Of a DNA stretch of 14,233 bases, positions 1-7,791 are shown one piece after another; positions within the stretch are counted from its first letter, which is position 1, and each line of letters opens with the position of its first letter. Location: positions 1 to 14,233 of the forward strand of contig JAKLLJ010000051.1 in NCBI GenBank assembly GCA_023150215.1. The letters are read 5' to 3'. The translations under genes and the position numbers were made by a program. The stretch is from Thauera sp. (GTDB lineage: Bacteria; Pseudomonadota; Gammaproteobacteria; Burkholderiales; Rhodocyclaceae). The notes under the pieces are model-generated. The model made no database searches and had not been told where the DNA came from. It worked only from the letters and a program-made list of their open reading frames with translations.

Positions 1-2016
1 GAGCCGGGCGATCGCTTTCGTGCGCTGGCCGACAGCGGCACGGTGGCCGAGATCCTTGCGGGTTCGGGCTGGCCCGGGCTGGAGGAAGCGCAGGCGCGCA
101 GCCACTGGCAGCGGCTCTTCGACCAGGCGCGCACGCTCGCGGCGCTGCGGTCGGCCGCCACGGCGGAGCGCGCGGCCGAGGAGGCGGCCTCTTTCGGGCG
201 TCTTGCGCGGCTGCTGTTCCCGGACGAGCCCGGCCTGCAGCGCCTGATCGCCCACTACCTCACGCTCGGCGACCTGATCGCGGTGCGCGCACGCATGATC
301 GGCATCGGCACGATCGGCGGCAAGGCGGCGGGGATGCTGCTCGCGCGCGCGATCGTTCGCCGTGATCTGCCCGAGCTCCATGCGCGGCTCGAGGCCCACG
401 ACTCCTTTCATGTCGGCAGTGAGGTCTTCGACACCTTCTTCACGATCAACGGACTGTGGTGGGTGCGCCGCCGCCAGCGCGATCCGGACGGCTTCCTGCA
501 GGGCCTGGACGGCGACGAGGGCGCCCGCGCGCGCATCCTGCGTGGACGCTTCCCGGAGGCGACGCTGCGCCAGTTCGAGGCCATGCTCGATTATTTCGGC
601 GAGTGGCCTTTCATCGTGCGCTCGAGTTCGCGGCTCGAGGACCGCTACGGCAACGCCTTCGCCGGCCAGTACGACAGCGTGTTCTGCGCCAACCGCGGCA
701 CGCGCGCGGAGCGTCTCGCCGACCTGCTCGATGCGGTTCGCCGCGTCTATGCAAGCACGCTGTCCGATGAGGCGCTGCGCTACCGCAAGCGCCGCGGGCT
801 GCTCGATGAGCACGAGCAGATGGCGCTGCTGATCATGCGGGTGTCGGGGACGGCCGGCGGGCGCTATTTCAACCCGCACGCCGCCGGGGTCGGCCTGTCG
901 GTGAATCCCTATCCGTGGAATCCGCGTATCGACATGAAGGCCGGGGTGGTGCGCCTGGTCGCCGGGCTGGGCACGCGCGCGGTCGATCGCAGCGACGACG
1001 ACTACACCCGGCTGATCGCGCTCGATGCGCCCGATTTGCGCCCGGAAACCAGCTTCAGCGCGATCGCACGCCACGCCCAACGCCGCATGGACAGCCTCGA
1101 CCTCGAACGCAAGGCGGTGGTCTGCGGCCCCTTCGCCGAGCTCGTCCATGGCCAGGCAGATTTTCCGCACGCTTTGTTCACCACCCGCGAGGCCGAGGAC
1201 CGACCGGCCTTCCTGACCTTCGATGGCCTGATCGCACACACCGGCTTCGTGGCCGACCTGCGCGCGCTCCTTGCCGCCCTGCATGCCGCCTATGCGCACC
1301 CGATCGAGATCGAGTTCGCGCTCAACTTCACCCCCGATGGCGGCTACCGGGTCAGTCTGCTGCAGTGCCGCCCAATGCAGGTGCGCAGCCTGGATGGCGT
1401 GCGCAACGTCCAGCCGCCGGCCGATGCGCCGCGCCTGCTCGAGGCGCGCGGCGCAGTGATCGGGCCGAGCCGGACGATCCGTCCGGATCGCATCATCCTC
1501 GTGCGCCCGGCCGCCTTCGCTGCGCTCGACCAGGCGCAGCGCTTGGCAGTCACGCGCGTCCTCGGTCGCCTCAATGCCCTGCCCGGCGAGCACTGCGTGC
1601 TGATGCTCGGCCCGGGGCGCTGGGGGTCCCGTGATCCGTTTCTCGGCATCCCGGTGCTGTTCTCGGAGATCAACCGGGTGGCCGCGCTGTGCGAGATCGT
1701 CGCCATGCACGAGCATCTGGTGCCCGACGTCTCGCTCGGCACCCATTTCCTCAACGAGCTGATCGAGGCCGACCTGCTGTACTTCGCGCTGTTTCCGAAG
1801 ATGGCCGGCAATGCCCTCGACGAGGCCGCCATGCTGTGCTGGCCGAACCGGCTCGCCGCGCTGCTGCCCCAGGACGTGCAGTGGAGCGCGGTGATTCACG
1901 TCGCCGAACCGGTGAGCGGGCTGCTGACCCTGTATGCGGATGCGCCTGGCCAGTGCGTGACCGTGGTCGGACCGGCACCCTGTGCGCCCGCGGCGCCGGT
2001 CGACGATCGCGCTTGA
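1..2016 (+). CDS. PEP/pyruvate-binding domain protein (5' partial)
   Basis: The frame is open from the first base, so the gene starts upstream; 671 codons before the stop are visible. The N-terminal half resembles the ATP-grasp PEP/pyruvate-binding domain of PEP synthase and pyruvate phosphate dikinase. It has a glycine-rich GTIGGKAAGM near base 310, and IVRSSSRLEDRYGNAFAGQY near base 613, which matches the conserved RSS...FAGQ block. The C-terminal half has GPGRWGSRDPFLG near base 1609, a block I recall from long uncharacterised PEP/pyruvate-binding proteins of proteobacteria. I do not see the phosphohistidine swivel motif or the PEP-utilising TIM barrel, so it is unlikely to be a complete PEP synthase. 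A nucleotide-dependent phosphotransfer or regulatory role is inference. The next gene is on the same strand 69 bases downstream. Confidence 0.85.
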   Translation, partial: EPGDRFRALADSGTVAEILAGSGWPGLEEAQARSHWQRLFDQARTLAALRSAATAERAAEEAASFGRLARLLFPDEPGLQRLIAHYLTLGDLIAVRARMIGIGTIGGKAAGMLLARAIVRRDLPELHARLEAHDSFHVGSEVFDTFFTINGLWWVRRRQRDPDGFLQGLDGDEGARARILRGRFPEATLRQFEAMLDYFGEWPFIVRSSSRLEDRYGNAFAGQYDSVFCANRGTRAERLADLLDAVRRVYASTLSDEALRYRKRRGLLDEHEQMALLIMRVSGTAGGRYFNPHAAGVGLSVNPYPWNPRIDMKAGVVRLVAGLGTRAVDRSDDDYTRLIALDAPDLRPETSFSAIARHAQRRMDSLDLERKAVVCGPFAELVHGQADFPHALFTTREAEDRPAFLTFDGLIAHTGFVADLRALLAALHAAYAHPIEIEFALNFTPDGGYRVSLLQCRPMQVRSLDGVRNVQPPADAPRLLEARGAVIGPSRTIRPDRIILVRPAAFAALDQAQRLAVTRVLGRLNALPGEHCVLMLGPGRWGSRDPFLGIPVLFSEINRVAALCEIVAMHEHLVPDVSLGTHFLNELIEADLLYFALFPKMAGNALDEAAMLCWPNRLAALLPQDVQWSAVIHVAEPVSGLLTLYADAPGQCVTVVGPAPCAPAAPVDDRA

Positions 2017-2085
2017 TCCACTTCAAGCGGTGACGACGGACTTGCGGGTAGCATGGCGGCCTTTGCATCCAACCGGAGATCGTGC

Positions 2086-2538
2086 ATGCGCTTTCGTATC
2101 CTGATTGCTGCGCTCCTTGCGAGCTGTGCCGTCGCAGCACCTGCCGTGGCCGCCGATGAGGTGCGGGCGCAACCGAAGCTGCAGTCGCCCGCCGACGAGT
2201 TGCCGCGTCCGACCGACGAGCGCCTGCGCGAGGGCATGGTGCGCCTGCGCGACACCATTGCGCAGGGGTTGTCCGCCAATCTCGACGAGGCGGGCCACGT
2301 CGCGCTTGCCGGGCAGATCATCGACCAGGTCGCGGCGATCAGCGCGGGACGCGATTTCCATAACCGTGCCGGTCGTCACCTGCAGTGGCTGCTCGGCGAC
2401 GTCACCGATGGCGCCGGCCTGATGCGCGATGCACCCCGCCTCGCCGCGAAGCGGCTGGGCCTGCTGCGTGCGGCCGAGACGCTGAACTTCTACGGTCGCG
2501 AATACGACCACCCCGGGTGGACGCCGCTCAAGCCGTGA
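2086..2538 (+). CDS. small exported protein of unknown function
   Basis: The protein is 150 residues long. The ATG at 2086 is preferred over an in-frame ATG at 2053 because GGAG at 2075-2078 sits seven bases before it. From that start the protein opens with MRFR, a hydrophobic stretch of about 15 residues and an AVA-A signal peptidase I type site near residue 23. The mature part, about 127 residues, is mostly helical by eye, with no cysteine pair and no second membrane segment, so it is probably soluble in the periplasm. It ends in LNFYGREYDHPGWTPLKP, a type of tail I associate with small exported betaproteobacterial proteins. I do not recognise a catalytic motif and assign no function. It is followed after 25 bases by the patatin gene and may be co-transcribed with it. 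Confidence 0.75.
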   Translation: MRFRILIAALLASCAVAAPAVAADEVRAQPKLQSPADELPRPTDERLREGMVRLRDTIAQGLSANLDEAGHVALAGQIIDQVAAISAGRDFHNRAGRHLQWLLGDVTDGAGLMRDAPRLAAKRLGLLRAAETLNFYGREYDHPGWTPLKP

Positions 2539-2563
2539 GTGAGGTGGCGCTCGGCTGCTGGCG

Positions 2564-3712
2564 ATGACGCGCGCCCTGCGCATCCATGCGGGGCCGGCGG
2601 CGCGCGCCCGGCTGCGCGATCGCGGCCTCCGGCCAGGCGACGTGCTCGCCGTGCCCGGTGCGGCGGGTGGCCCCAAGGGCCTGGTCCTCAATGCGCTCGA
2701 CCGCTTCCTGTTCGGCCACTGGCTGGCGGGTGAGGGCGCGCCGGTGCATCTACTCGGGGCTTCGATCGGCGCCTGGCGCATGGCGAGCGCCTGCGTGGGC
2801 GATGCCGATGCGACGCTTGCCGAGATGGCCCGCCACTACATCGAGGAAAGCTATCTCGACGCCGATGCGGTGGCGCGTGCACGCCAGCAGACCGGACGCC
2901 GTGTGCCACAACCCGGTGCGGCCGCGGTCAGCCGGGCGTTGCGGGCACGACTGAGCACGCATCTGGGCGCGCGCATCGGCGAACTGCTGCAGCATCCGCG
3001 CTTTCGCCTGCACCTATTCACCAGCCACGGCGTGCATCCGCTGCTGCGCCGGGAGGGGCGCCTGCGCACGCTGGCAGGCTATGCCGCAGCCTATGCAGCC
3101 AACCTGCGCTGCCGTGCCGCGATGGGCAACTGGCTCGAACGCGTGGTGTTCTCCGATCCGCGCACGGCGCTGCCCTTCGATGCCAGCGACTACGCCGGGC
3201 GTGTGTGCGCACTGCGCACGGACAACGCCTTCGAGGCGCTGGTGGCGAGTTGCTCGATCCCGTTCTGGCTCGAGGCGGTGCATGACATCCCGGGCGCGCC
3301 GCCCGGTGCCTATTGGGACGGCGGCATCACCGACTATCACCTGCACCTGGACTACGCGTCCGCGCTGCGTCACCGCGACGGCGCGGACGATGCGCCGCGG
3401 CTGGTCTTGTACCCGCACTTCCAGCCGACAGTGGTGCCGGGCTGGCTCGACAAGCGCCTGTCGCACCGCCACGGTGCCACCGCACGCCTGGACAACGTGG
3501 TGCTGCTGGTTCCGGATGCGGACTGGATCGCTCGCCTGCCCAATGGCAAATTGCCCGATCGCCGCGACTTCAAGGCCTACGGCGTCGATCACGGCGCACG
3601 CGCCCTCGTCTGGCGACGGGCGCTGGCGGAGAGCCAGCGCCTGGCGGACGACTTCGCCCAGATCGTCAGCAGTGGCGGGGCGATCGAGGCCGAGCCGCTC
3701 GCACGCCGCTGA
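2564..3712 (+). CDS. patatin-like phospholipase
   Basis: The 382-residue protein carries the parts of a patatin-type lipid acyl hydrolase: a glycine-rich oxyanion loop GGPKG at residues 35-39, the nucleophile elbow GASIG at 65-69 (Ser67) and the catalytic Asp in DGG at 252-254. In this family a Ser-Asp dyad cleaves acyl esters of phospholipids or neutral lipids. No signal peptide is evident, so it is probably cytosolic or peripherally membrane-bound. The start ATG lies 25 bases after the previous stop. Its best purine stretch, GAGGTGG at 2541-2547, is rather far upstream, so the start is moderately sure. Substrate cannot be read from the sequence. The gene converges on the minus-strand gene ending at 3808. 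Confidence 0.87.
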   Translation: MTRALRIHAGPAARARLRDRGLRPGDVLAVPGAAGGPKGLVLNALDRFLFGHWLAGEGAPVHLLGASIGAWRMASACVGDADATLAEMARHYIEESYLDADAVARARQQTGRRVPQPGAAAVSRALRARLSTHLGARIGELLQHPRFRLHLFTSHGVHPLLRREGRLRTLAGYAAAYAANLRCRAAMGNWLERVVFSDPRTALPFDASDYAGRVCALRTDNAFEALVASCSIPFWLEAVHDIPGAPPGAYWDGGITDYHLHLDYASALRHRDGADDAPRLVLYPHFQPTVVPGWLDKRLSHRHGATARLDNVVLLVPDADWIARLPNGKLPDRRDFKAYGVDHGARALVWRRALAESQRLADDFAQIVSSGGAIEAEPLARR

Positions 3713-3765
3713 GGGCGCGTGCATGCGGATGTCCGGGTGACCGGCGCCGGGTTCTTCGCCCGCCG

Positions 3766-3801
3766 CCGTGCGCTGAACGACGCCGGGCCTGCGGCGCACG
3801 G
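3766..3801. terminator. possible hairpin between convergent genes
   Basis: Perfect 8-bp arms CCGTGCGC (3766-3773) and GCGCACGG (3794-3801) surround a 20-base loop, in the 95-base gap between the converging patatin gene and the 130-residue protein gene. There is no good T run on either side, so use as a bidirectional terminator is a guess from position. Confidence 0.35.
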
Positions 3802-3807
3802 AATTCT

Positions 3808-4200
3808 TCAGGCGGCCTTGCGCAGGGCGCTGACCCACTCGATCATCTTGCGGTTGGCTTCGGGCATCGGCGCCTCGAGAAAGCTCACCACGAAACGGTC
3901 GGGCAGTTCGGCAAAGCCAATCGAGCGCGGTCGAACGGCCATCATCGCGGGGTCGAGCAGCTTGACGCCGAAGCAGAAGATCAGATTCTTGGCGGCGAGG
4001 ATGTCGGGCCTGATCTCGCCACCGATCTGCCGGGTATGGCTTAGGTGGTCGAAGGTGGCGATCAGGCGCACGGTCGGATCGGCCGCCGCCCTGGCCTCGA
4101 TCGCCTTCAGCAAATCGTCGAGGTGGGCGTACTCGGTCTCGTTCTTGGCGAGTTCGAGGACGTGGATCGGGTACTTGTCGGCGAGCAGCTTGCTTTGCAT
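3808..4200 (-). CDS. conserved protein of unknown function, 130 residues
   Basis: The start at 4200 (MQSKLLADKYPIHVLEL) is chosen because AGGAGT, reverse complement of 4208-4213, is well placed before it; the frame stays open to 4257 but without a better site. The protein is soluble and has no signal peptide. Visible blocks are FDHLSHTRQI around residue 66-75, NLIFCFG and VRPRSIGFAELPDRFVVSFLEAP. I recall this combination from a family of short proteins of unknown function in beta- and epsilonproteobacteria, possibly the one catalogued as DUF6858, but I am not certain of the number. The paired histidines in DHLSH could bind a metal; that is inference. It is a lone minus-strand gene, downstream of the thioesterase gene with a 266-base gap. 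Confidence 0.75.
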   Translation of the reverse strand: MQSKLLADKYPIHVLELAKNETEYAHLDDLLKAIEARAAADPTVRLIATFDHLSHTRQIGGEIRPDILAAKNLIFCFGVKLLDPAMMAVRPRSIGFAELPDRFVVSFLEAPMPEANRKMIEWVSALRKAA

Positions 4201-4466
4201 GGGCGTGACTCCTGTGGTCGGGATTCGCTTGGTTTGCGGGTTGGCGCAGCTGTCCACTAACAGGAAGCGTGCCAGCTTCTTCCGAGGGGGTGATGCCGCG
4301 CCGCTTCAGGGGCGGGGCACACCGGCAGCGCAGCGCACAGCGTAGCGGGACTGCCACCCCCGCCGCAGTGGCAGCACTGGATGTCAAGTGGCAGTTTGCG
4401 CCGCTGCGGCGTGCCGGAGCGAAGATCGCGGTGCAGCGGCCGCCGACTAGGCGTTGGGGGTGGGCG
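4201..4466. other. 266-base intergenic region with repeated GTGGCAG element
   Basis: No gene is seen here. CTGCCAC at 4351-4357 can pair with GTGGCAG at 4368-4374, or with a second copy at 4388-4394, giving two mutually exclusive hairpins. The side near 4200 must contain the promoter of the 130-residue protein gene, but no convincing sigma-70 hexamers are visible. Confidence 0.4.
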
Positions 4467-4928
4467 TCAGCGTCCGAAGCTGTCCGGCATCTGTACCGCG
4501 ACCACTTCACCGCGCGCGGTCGCCACGCCATTGACGCGCACTTCGGATTCGATCACGACCTTGCGGCCCTTGATCTCCTTGACGCGGCCGCGAAGCTCGA
4601 GCTCCGGGCCGAGCGGGGTCGGCTTCAGGTAATTGACGTGCAGCGAGCCGGTGACGAAACGCAGCGGCGGCAGGCTGTCCATCGCACGGTTCTCGGCACG
4701 GTAGGCGGCTGCTGCGGCCGTGCCGGTGCTGTGGCAGTCGATCAGCGAGGCGATCAGCCCGCCATAGACGAAGCCAGGCACCGCGGTATGCTCGGGGCGC
4801 GGCGTGTAGCGGGTTACGGTTTCGTCGCCGTCCCAGTGGGTCTTGATCTGGTGGCCGTGGCCGTTGAGGCGGCCACAGCCGTAGCAATGGGCGACGTTCT
4901 CGGGGTAGAAATCCTGGAAGGCGGGCAC
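4467..4928 (-). CDS. PaaI-type hot-dog fold thioesterase
   Basis: The 153-residue protein has the length and layout of a small hot-dog thioesterase that hydrolyses acyl-CoA substrates in the cytosol. The central block PGFVYGGLIASLIDCHSTGTA (residues 51-71) matches the family's [HY]GG...D region on the long helix. Here YGG (55-57) replaces the usual HGG, and Asp64 is a candidate catalytic carboxylate. The N-terminus has CYGCG at 15-19, a cysteine pair found in one subgroup of these proteins. Strands such as LHVNYLKPTPLG and VVIESEVRVNG complete the fold. The start is GTG with only a weak AGAG upstream, so it could be misplaced by a few codons. It lies 110 bases downstream of pgi on the same strand. 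Substrate is unknown. Confidence 0.85.
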   Translation of the reverse strand: MPAFQDFYPENVAHCYGCGRLNGHGHQIKTHWDGDETVTRYTPRPEHTAVPGFVYGGLIASLIDCHSTGTAAAAAYRAENRAMDSLPPLRFVTGSLHVNYLKPTPLGPELELRGRVKEIKGRKVVIESEVRVNGVATARGEVVAVQMPDSFGR

Positions 4929-4941
4929 GATCGATCTCTAT

Positions 4942-4984
4942 CAGTGAAAGGTGAAATGGATCTTAGGTCGCTCACCTTCCGCTG
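4942..4984 (-). promoter_or_regulatory. imperfect hairpin in the thioesterase leader
   Basis: The 13-base arms 4942-4954 and 4972-4984 are complementary except for one wobble and one mismatch, with a perfect AAGGTGA/TCACCTT core. The hairpin lies between pgi and the thioesterase start. It has no T run after it on the minus strand, so it looks more like a leader structure than a rho-independent terminator. Confidence 0.3.
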
Positions 4985-5038
4985 GCCATTGCGGGATCGG
5001 ACGACGATCGTGCAAACCCCGCCAAGGTACGCGCCGTG

Positions 5039-6700
5039 CTAGACCGAGGACCTCAGATGGGCCCGGTAGCGCTCGACCAGGCCCCGGGTGCTGGCGTCGT
5101 GGGCGTCCTCGCCGGCTTGCGGCGCCAGCGGGTCGAGCTCGCCGAGCACGCGTGCGGCGAGCTGCTTGCCAAGTTCGACGCCCCACTGGTCGAAGCTGTT
5201 GATGTCCCAGATCACGCCCTGCACGAAGGTGCGGTGCTCGTAGGCGGCGATCAGCGCACCCAGCATGAACGGATCCAGGCGCTCGAGCAGCAAGGTGTTG
5301 CTCGGCCGGTTGCCGGAGAACACGCGGTGCGGCAGCAGGGCGCGGATACGCGCTGCGGGCAGGCCGGCGGCGCACATCTCGGCCTCGGCCTCGTCCGCGC
5401 TACGACCGCGCATCAGCGCCTCCGCCTGGGCGACCAGGTTGGCGAAGGCGATGCGATGCAGGCCTTCGTCCTCGCGCCCGGCATCGAGCACGCCGATGAA
5501 ATCGACCGGCACCGGCTGGGTGCCCTGGTGCACGAGCTGGAAGTAGGCGTGCTGGCCGTTGATGCCTTGCTCGCCCCACAGCACCGGGGCGGTGCGAACG
5601 CCCACCGGCGCGCCGTCGTGGCGCACCGACTTGCCGTTGGATTCCATGTCGAGCTGCTGCAGATAGGCGGGCAGGCGATGCAGGCGCTGGTGGTAGGGTG
5701 CGATCAGCTGGCTGGAGGCGTCGAGGAAATTGACGTTCCAGATGCCGATCAGCGCCATCAGCACCGGCAGGTTGAGCGCCGCCGGTGCGCTGCGGAAATG
5801 TTCGTCCATCGCATGCGCGCCGGCGAGCAGCGCGTCGAAGCGCGCCGGGCCGAGCGCGAGCATGATCGGCAGGCCGATCGCGCTCCACAGCGAGAAGCGC
5901 CCGCCGACCCAGTCCCAGAAACCGAACATGTTGGCGCTATCGATGCCGAAGGCCTCGACCGCTGCGGCATTTGTCGACACGGCGACGAAATGCGCGCCGA
6001 CCGCCGCCTCGTCACCGAGCGCGCCGACCAGCCAGGCACGTGCCGCGTGCGCGTTGGCGAGGGTCTCCTGCGTGGTGAAGGTCTTCGAGGCGACCACGAA
6101 CAACGTGCTCTCGGGCGGGCAGCGTCGCATCACGTCGCGGATCTGCACGCCATCTACGTTCGACACGAAGTGCATGCGCAGGCCGCTGTCGGCGCAATCG
6201 GCAAGCGCCTCGCACACCATCGCCGGGCCGAGGTCCGAGCCGCCGATGCCGATGTTGACCACGTCGGTGATGTGTCCGCCGCGATGGCCGCGCCACTCGC
6301 CGCTGCGGACGCGCTCGCAGAAGGCGCGCATGCGGGTCAGCACCGCGTGCACCTCGGCAGCGACATCGACCTCGCCGACCGCCCATCGTGCGTCGGCGGG
6401 ACTGCGCAGCGCCACGTGCAGCGCTGCGCGCGCCTCGGTGCTGTTGATGCGCTCGCCGGCGAACATTGCCTGCACGCGTGCGGCCAGCCCGACCTCATCG
6501 ACGAGTGCAAGCAGCAGGGCGAATTCATCCTCCCCGAGCAGGTTCTTCGAGTAATCGAGCGTGATCCCGCAGGCGCTTGCCTGCATGCGTGCGGCCCGTG
6601 CCGGATCGTTGCGGAAGAGGGTGCGCAGCACAGGCAGCGGATGGGCGGTACGGCGTGCCTGCAGGGCCCGCCAGGCGGGCAATTGCTCGAGCTTGGACAT
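5039..6700 (-). CDS. pgi: glucose-6-phosphate isomerase
   Basis: This 553-residue enzyme interconverts glucose 6-phosphate and fructose 6-phosphate in the cytosol. It has the sugar-phosphate loop GIGGSDLGP at 151-159, the first family signature DWVGGRFSLWSAIG at 263-276 and the second, FDQWGVELGK, ending at 512. By alignment with the well-studied enzymes the catalytic residues are Glu353 (in MESNGK), His384 (in NGQH, 31 residues later as in rabbit and E. coli) and Lys512. Length is normal for the family. The frame continues upstream to 6922, but homologues begin near MSKLEQLPAW, so 6700 is chosen even though no clear ribosome binding site precedes it. It is transcribed away from pgsA across a 181-base divergent region. 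Confidence 0.97.
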   Translation of the reverse strand: MSKLEQLPAWRALQARRTAHPLPVLRTLFRNDPARAARMQASACGITLDYSKNLLGEDEFALLLALVDEVGLAARVQAMFAGERINSTEARAALHVALRSPADARWAVGEVDVAAEVHAVLTRMRAFCERVRSGEWRGHRGGHITDVVNIGIGGSDLGPAMVCEALADCADSGLRMHFVSNVDGVQIRDVMRRCPPESTLFVVASKTFTTQETLANAHAARAWLVGALGDEAAVGAHFVAVSTNAAAVEAFGIDSANMFGFWDWVGGRFSLWSAIGLPIMLALGPARFDALLAGAHAMDEHFRSAPAALNLPVLMALIGIWNVNFLDASSQLIAPYHQRLHRLPAYLQQLDMESNGKSVRHDGAPVGVRTAPVLWGEQGINGQHAYFQLVHQGTQPVPVDFIGVLDAGREDEGLHRIAFANLVAQAEALMRGRSADEAEAEMCAAGLPAARIRALLPHRVFSGNRPSNTLLLERLDPFMLGALIAAYEHRTFVQGVIWDINSFDQWGVELGKQLAARVLGELDPLAPQAGEDAHDASTRGLVERYRAHLRSSV

Positions 6701-6836
6701 TGCGTCGGAGGGTGGGTGTTCGATGCGTGGGGAATGAATGCGCAGTGGTGATGTTACCGACTGGAGGCGGCACTGTGTGCACCGCACTGCCCCTCGGCGC
6801 GGCAGGCGCGATCGCCCGTTCGGCGCTGCGCCTGCT

Positions 6837-6845
6837 TGATATACT
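6837..6845 (+). promoter_or_regulatory. extended -10 promoter candidate for pgsA
   Basis: TGATATACT reads as an extended -10 (TGn followed by TATACT at 6840-6845), 36 bases before the pgsA start. The -35 position is poor, which is common with extended -10 promoters. Confidence 0.45.
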
Positions 6846-6881
6846 CGGCGAACCATAAACATCAGCGAGTCGCCCTCCGGC

Positions 6882-7454
6882 ATGCCGCTCAACATCCCGA
6901 ATGCGCTGACCTGGGCGCGCATCGCCTTGATTCCGATCTTCGTCGGGCTTTTTTACCTGCCCGACGCGTTGATGCCGATCGCGACCAAGAACCTGGCGGC
7001 GACGCTGATCTTCGTCGCTGCGGCGGTCACCGACTGGTTCGACGGCTATCTCGCCCGCGCACTCGGTCAGACCTCGGCCTTCGGCGCTTTCCTCGACCCC
7101 GTCGCCGACAAGCTGATGGTCGCCGCGGCGCTGATCCTGCTGGTGCAGCTCGGTCGTGTCGATGCGCTGATCGCGGTGGTGATCATCGGGCGCGAGATCA
7201 CGATTTCGGCACTGCGCGAATGGATGGCGCGTGTCGGACAGTCGGCGAGCGTCGCCGTGGCCTATGTCGGCAAGCTCAAGACGACCGCGCAGATGGTTGC
7301 GATTCCGATGCTGCTGTTCGATGCACCGCTGCTAGGCATCGACCTGAGCATGGCCGGGGAGATCCTCATCTATGTCGCGGCGGCGCTCACGCTGTGGTCG
7401 ATGGGCTACTATCTGCGCCGTGCGATGCCGCTGCTGCGCGAGAATGGCGAGTGA
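6882..7454 (+). CDS. pgsA: CDP-diacylglycerol-glycerol-3-phosphate 3-phosphatidyltransferase
   Basis: This 190-residue inner-membrane enzyme makes phosphatidylglycerophosphate from CDP-diacylglycerol and glycerol 3-phosphate, the committed step to phosphatidylglycerol and cardiolipin. The CDP-alcohol phosphatidyltransferase motif D-x2-D-G-x2-A-R-x8-G-x3-D-x3-D is complete, with Asp51, Asp54, Gly55, Ala58, Arg59, Gly68, Asp72 and Asp76. The N-terminus MPLNIPNALTWARI is typical of PgsA and fixes the start despite a weak ribosome binding site. Several hydrophobic segments (about residues 12-30, 36-50, 77-100 and the last 40) fit the usual membrane topology. Length matches the family. The tRNA-Gly gene follows 74 bases later with its own promoter. 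PgsA is favoured over other members of the superfamily by size and N-terminus. Confidence 0.95.
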   Translation: MPLNIPNALTWARIALIPIFVGLFYLPDALMPIATKNLAATLIFVAAAVTDWFDGYLARALGQTSAFGAFLDPVADKLMVAAALILLVQLGRVDALIAVVIIGREITISALREWMARVGQSASVAVAYVGKLKTTAQMVAIPMLLFDAPLLGIDLSMAGEILIYVAAALTLWSMGYYLRRAMPLLRENGE

Positions 7455-7485
7455 AGCCCTTCGGCAAGAAAATCAGGCACCGAGG

Positions 7486-7513
7486 TTGACGAACGGAAAA
7501 ATTTGCCTATAAT
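7486..7513 (+). promoter_or_regulatory. sigma-70 promoter of the tRNA-Gly gene
   Basis: TTGACG (7486-7491) and a perfect TATAAT (7508-7513) are separated by 16 bases. Transcription would begin near 7520, about nine bases before the mature tRNA. A GCGCTC stretch follows the -10, the GC-rich discriminator typical of stringently controlled stable RNA promoters. Confidence 0.85.
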
Positions 7514-7528
7514 GGCGCTCTTTCCCGA

Positions 7529-7604
7529 GCGGGAATAGCTCAGTTGGTAGAGCGCAACCTTGCCAAGGTTGAGGTCGCGAGTTCGAGACTCGTTTCCCGC
7601 TCCA
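7529..7604 (+). tRNA. tRNA-Gly (anticodon GCC)
   Basis: The 76-base gene folds as a full cloverleaf. The acceptor arm GCGGGAA (7529-7535) pairs with TTCCCGC (7594-7600). The D arm is GCTC/GAGC, and the anticodon stem CAACC/GGTTG (7555-7559/7567-7571) holds a seven-base loop with GCC at 7562-7564. The T loop is TTCGAGA. A discriminator T and an encoded CCA (7602-7604) complete it. It reads GGC and GGT codons. Its 3' end is the likely attachment site of the element that follows. Confidence 0.97.
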
Positions 7605-7646
7605 GATGCGCTGCTTCGGAGTTCCACTGAATTCCGCAAGTGGTTG

Positions 7647-7672
7647 AAAAAAGGGACTTCGGTCCCTTTTTT
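7647..7672 (+). terminator. rho-independent terminator after tRNA-Gly
   Basis: GGGAC (7653-7657) and GTCCC (7662-7666) enclose a TTCG loop closed by C-G, an extra-stable UUCG tetraloop. Six A's before (7647-7652) and six T's after (7667-7672) lengthen the stem and supply the U tract. It lies 43 bases after the tRNA. Confidence 0.9.
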
Positions 7673-7718
7673 CATTCCAGCGGCGTCCGCTGGAAGCCAC
7701 CCCCAGCCACGGATTTTT

Positions 7719-7737
7719 AGTACATTTTCCAGTACAT
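7719..7737 (+). repeat. direct repeat AGTACAT x2, possible integrase or regulator sites
   Basis: AGTACAT occurs at 7719-7725 and 7731-7737, twelve bases apart from start to start. The GTACAT core recurs at 7792-7797 and, inverted, at 7825-7830. Repeats placed between a tRNA attachment site and a DUF4102-type integrase suggest arm-type binding sites or an operator; this is inference from position. Confidence 0.5.
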
Positions 7738-7791
7738 CAATCGGGGCGAGCGGCGGTTCGGTTTCCTCCGGGTGTGGTCCCGCTGCTGGCG

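Noticed and set aside
4259..4274. Sigma-54-like promoter on the minus strand upstream of the 130-residue protein gene (TGGCACG, then CTGT)
   Set aside because: The -24 element is perfect, but the nearly invariant GC of the -12 element is GT here, so it is not supported.
3014..4531. 505-codon open frame on the minus strand across the patatin gene and beyond
   Set aside because: It is antisense to the patatin gene with its intact catalytic motifs, is rich in Arg/Ala as shadow frames of GC-rich genes are, and overlaps the better supported 130-residue gene.
5036..6751. 571-codon plus-strand open frame opposite pgi
   Set aside because: It mirrors the pgi coding strand, is low-complexity in Ala/His/Arg, and has no recognisable motif.
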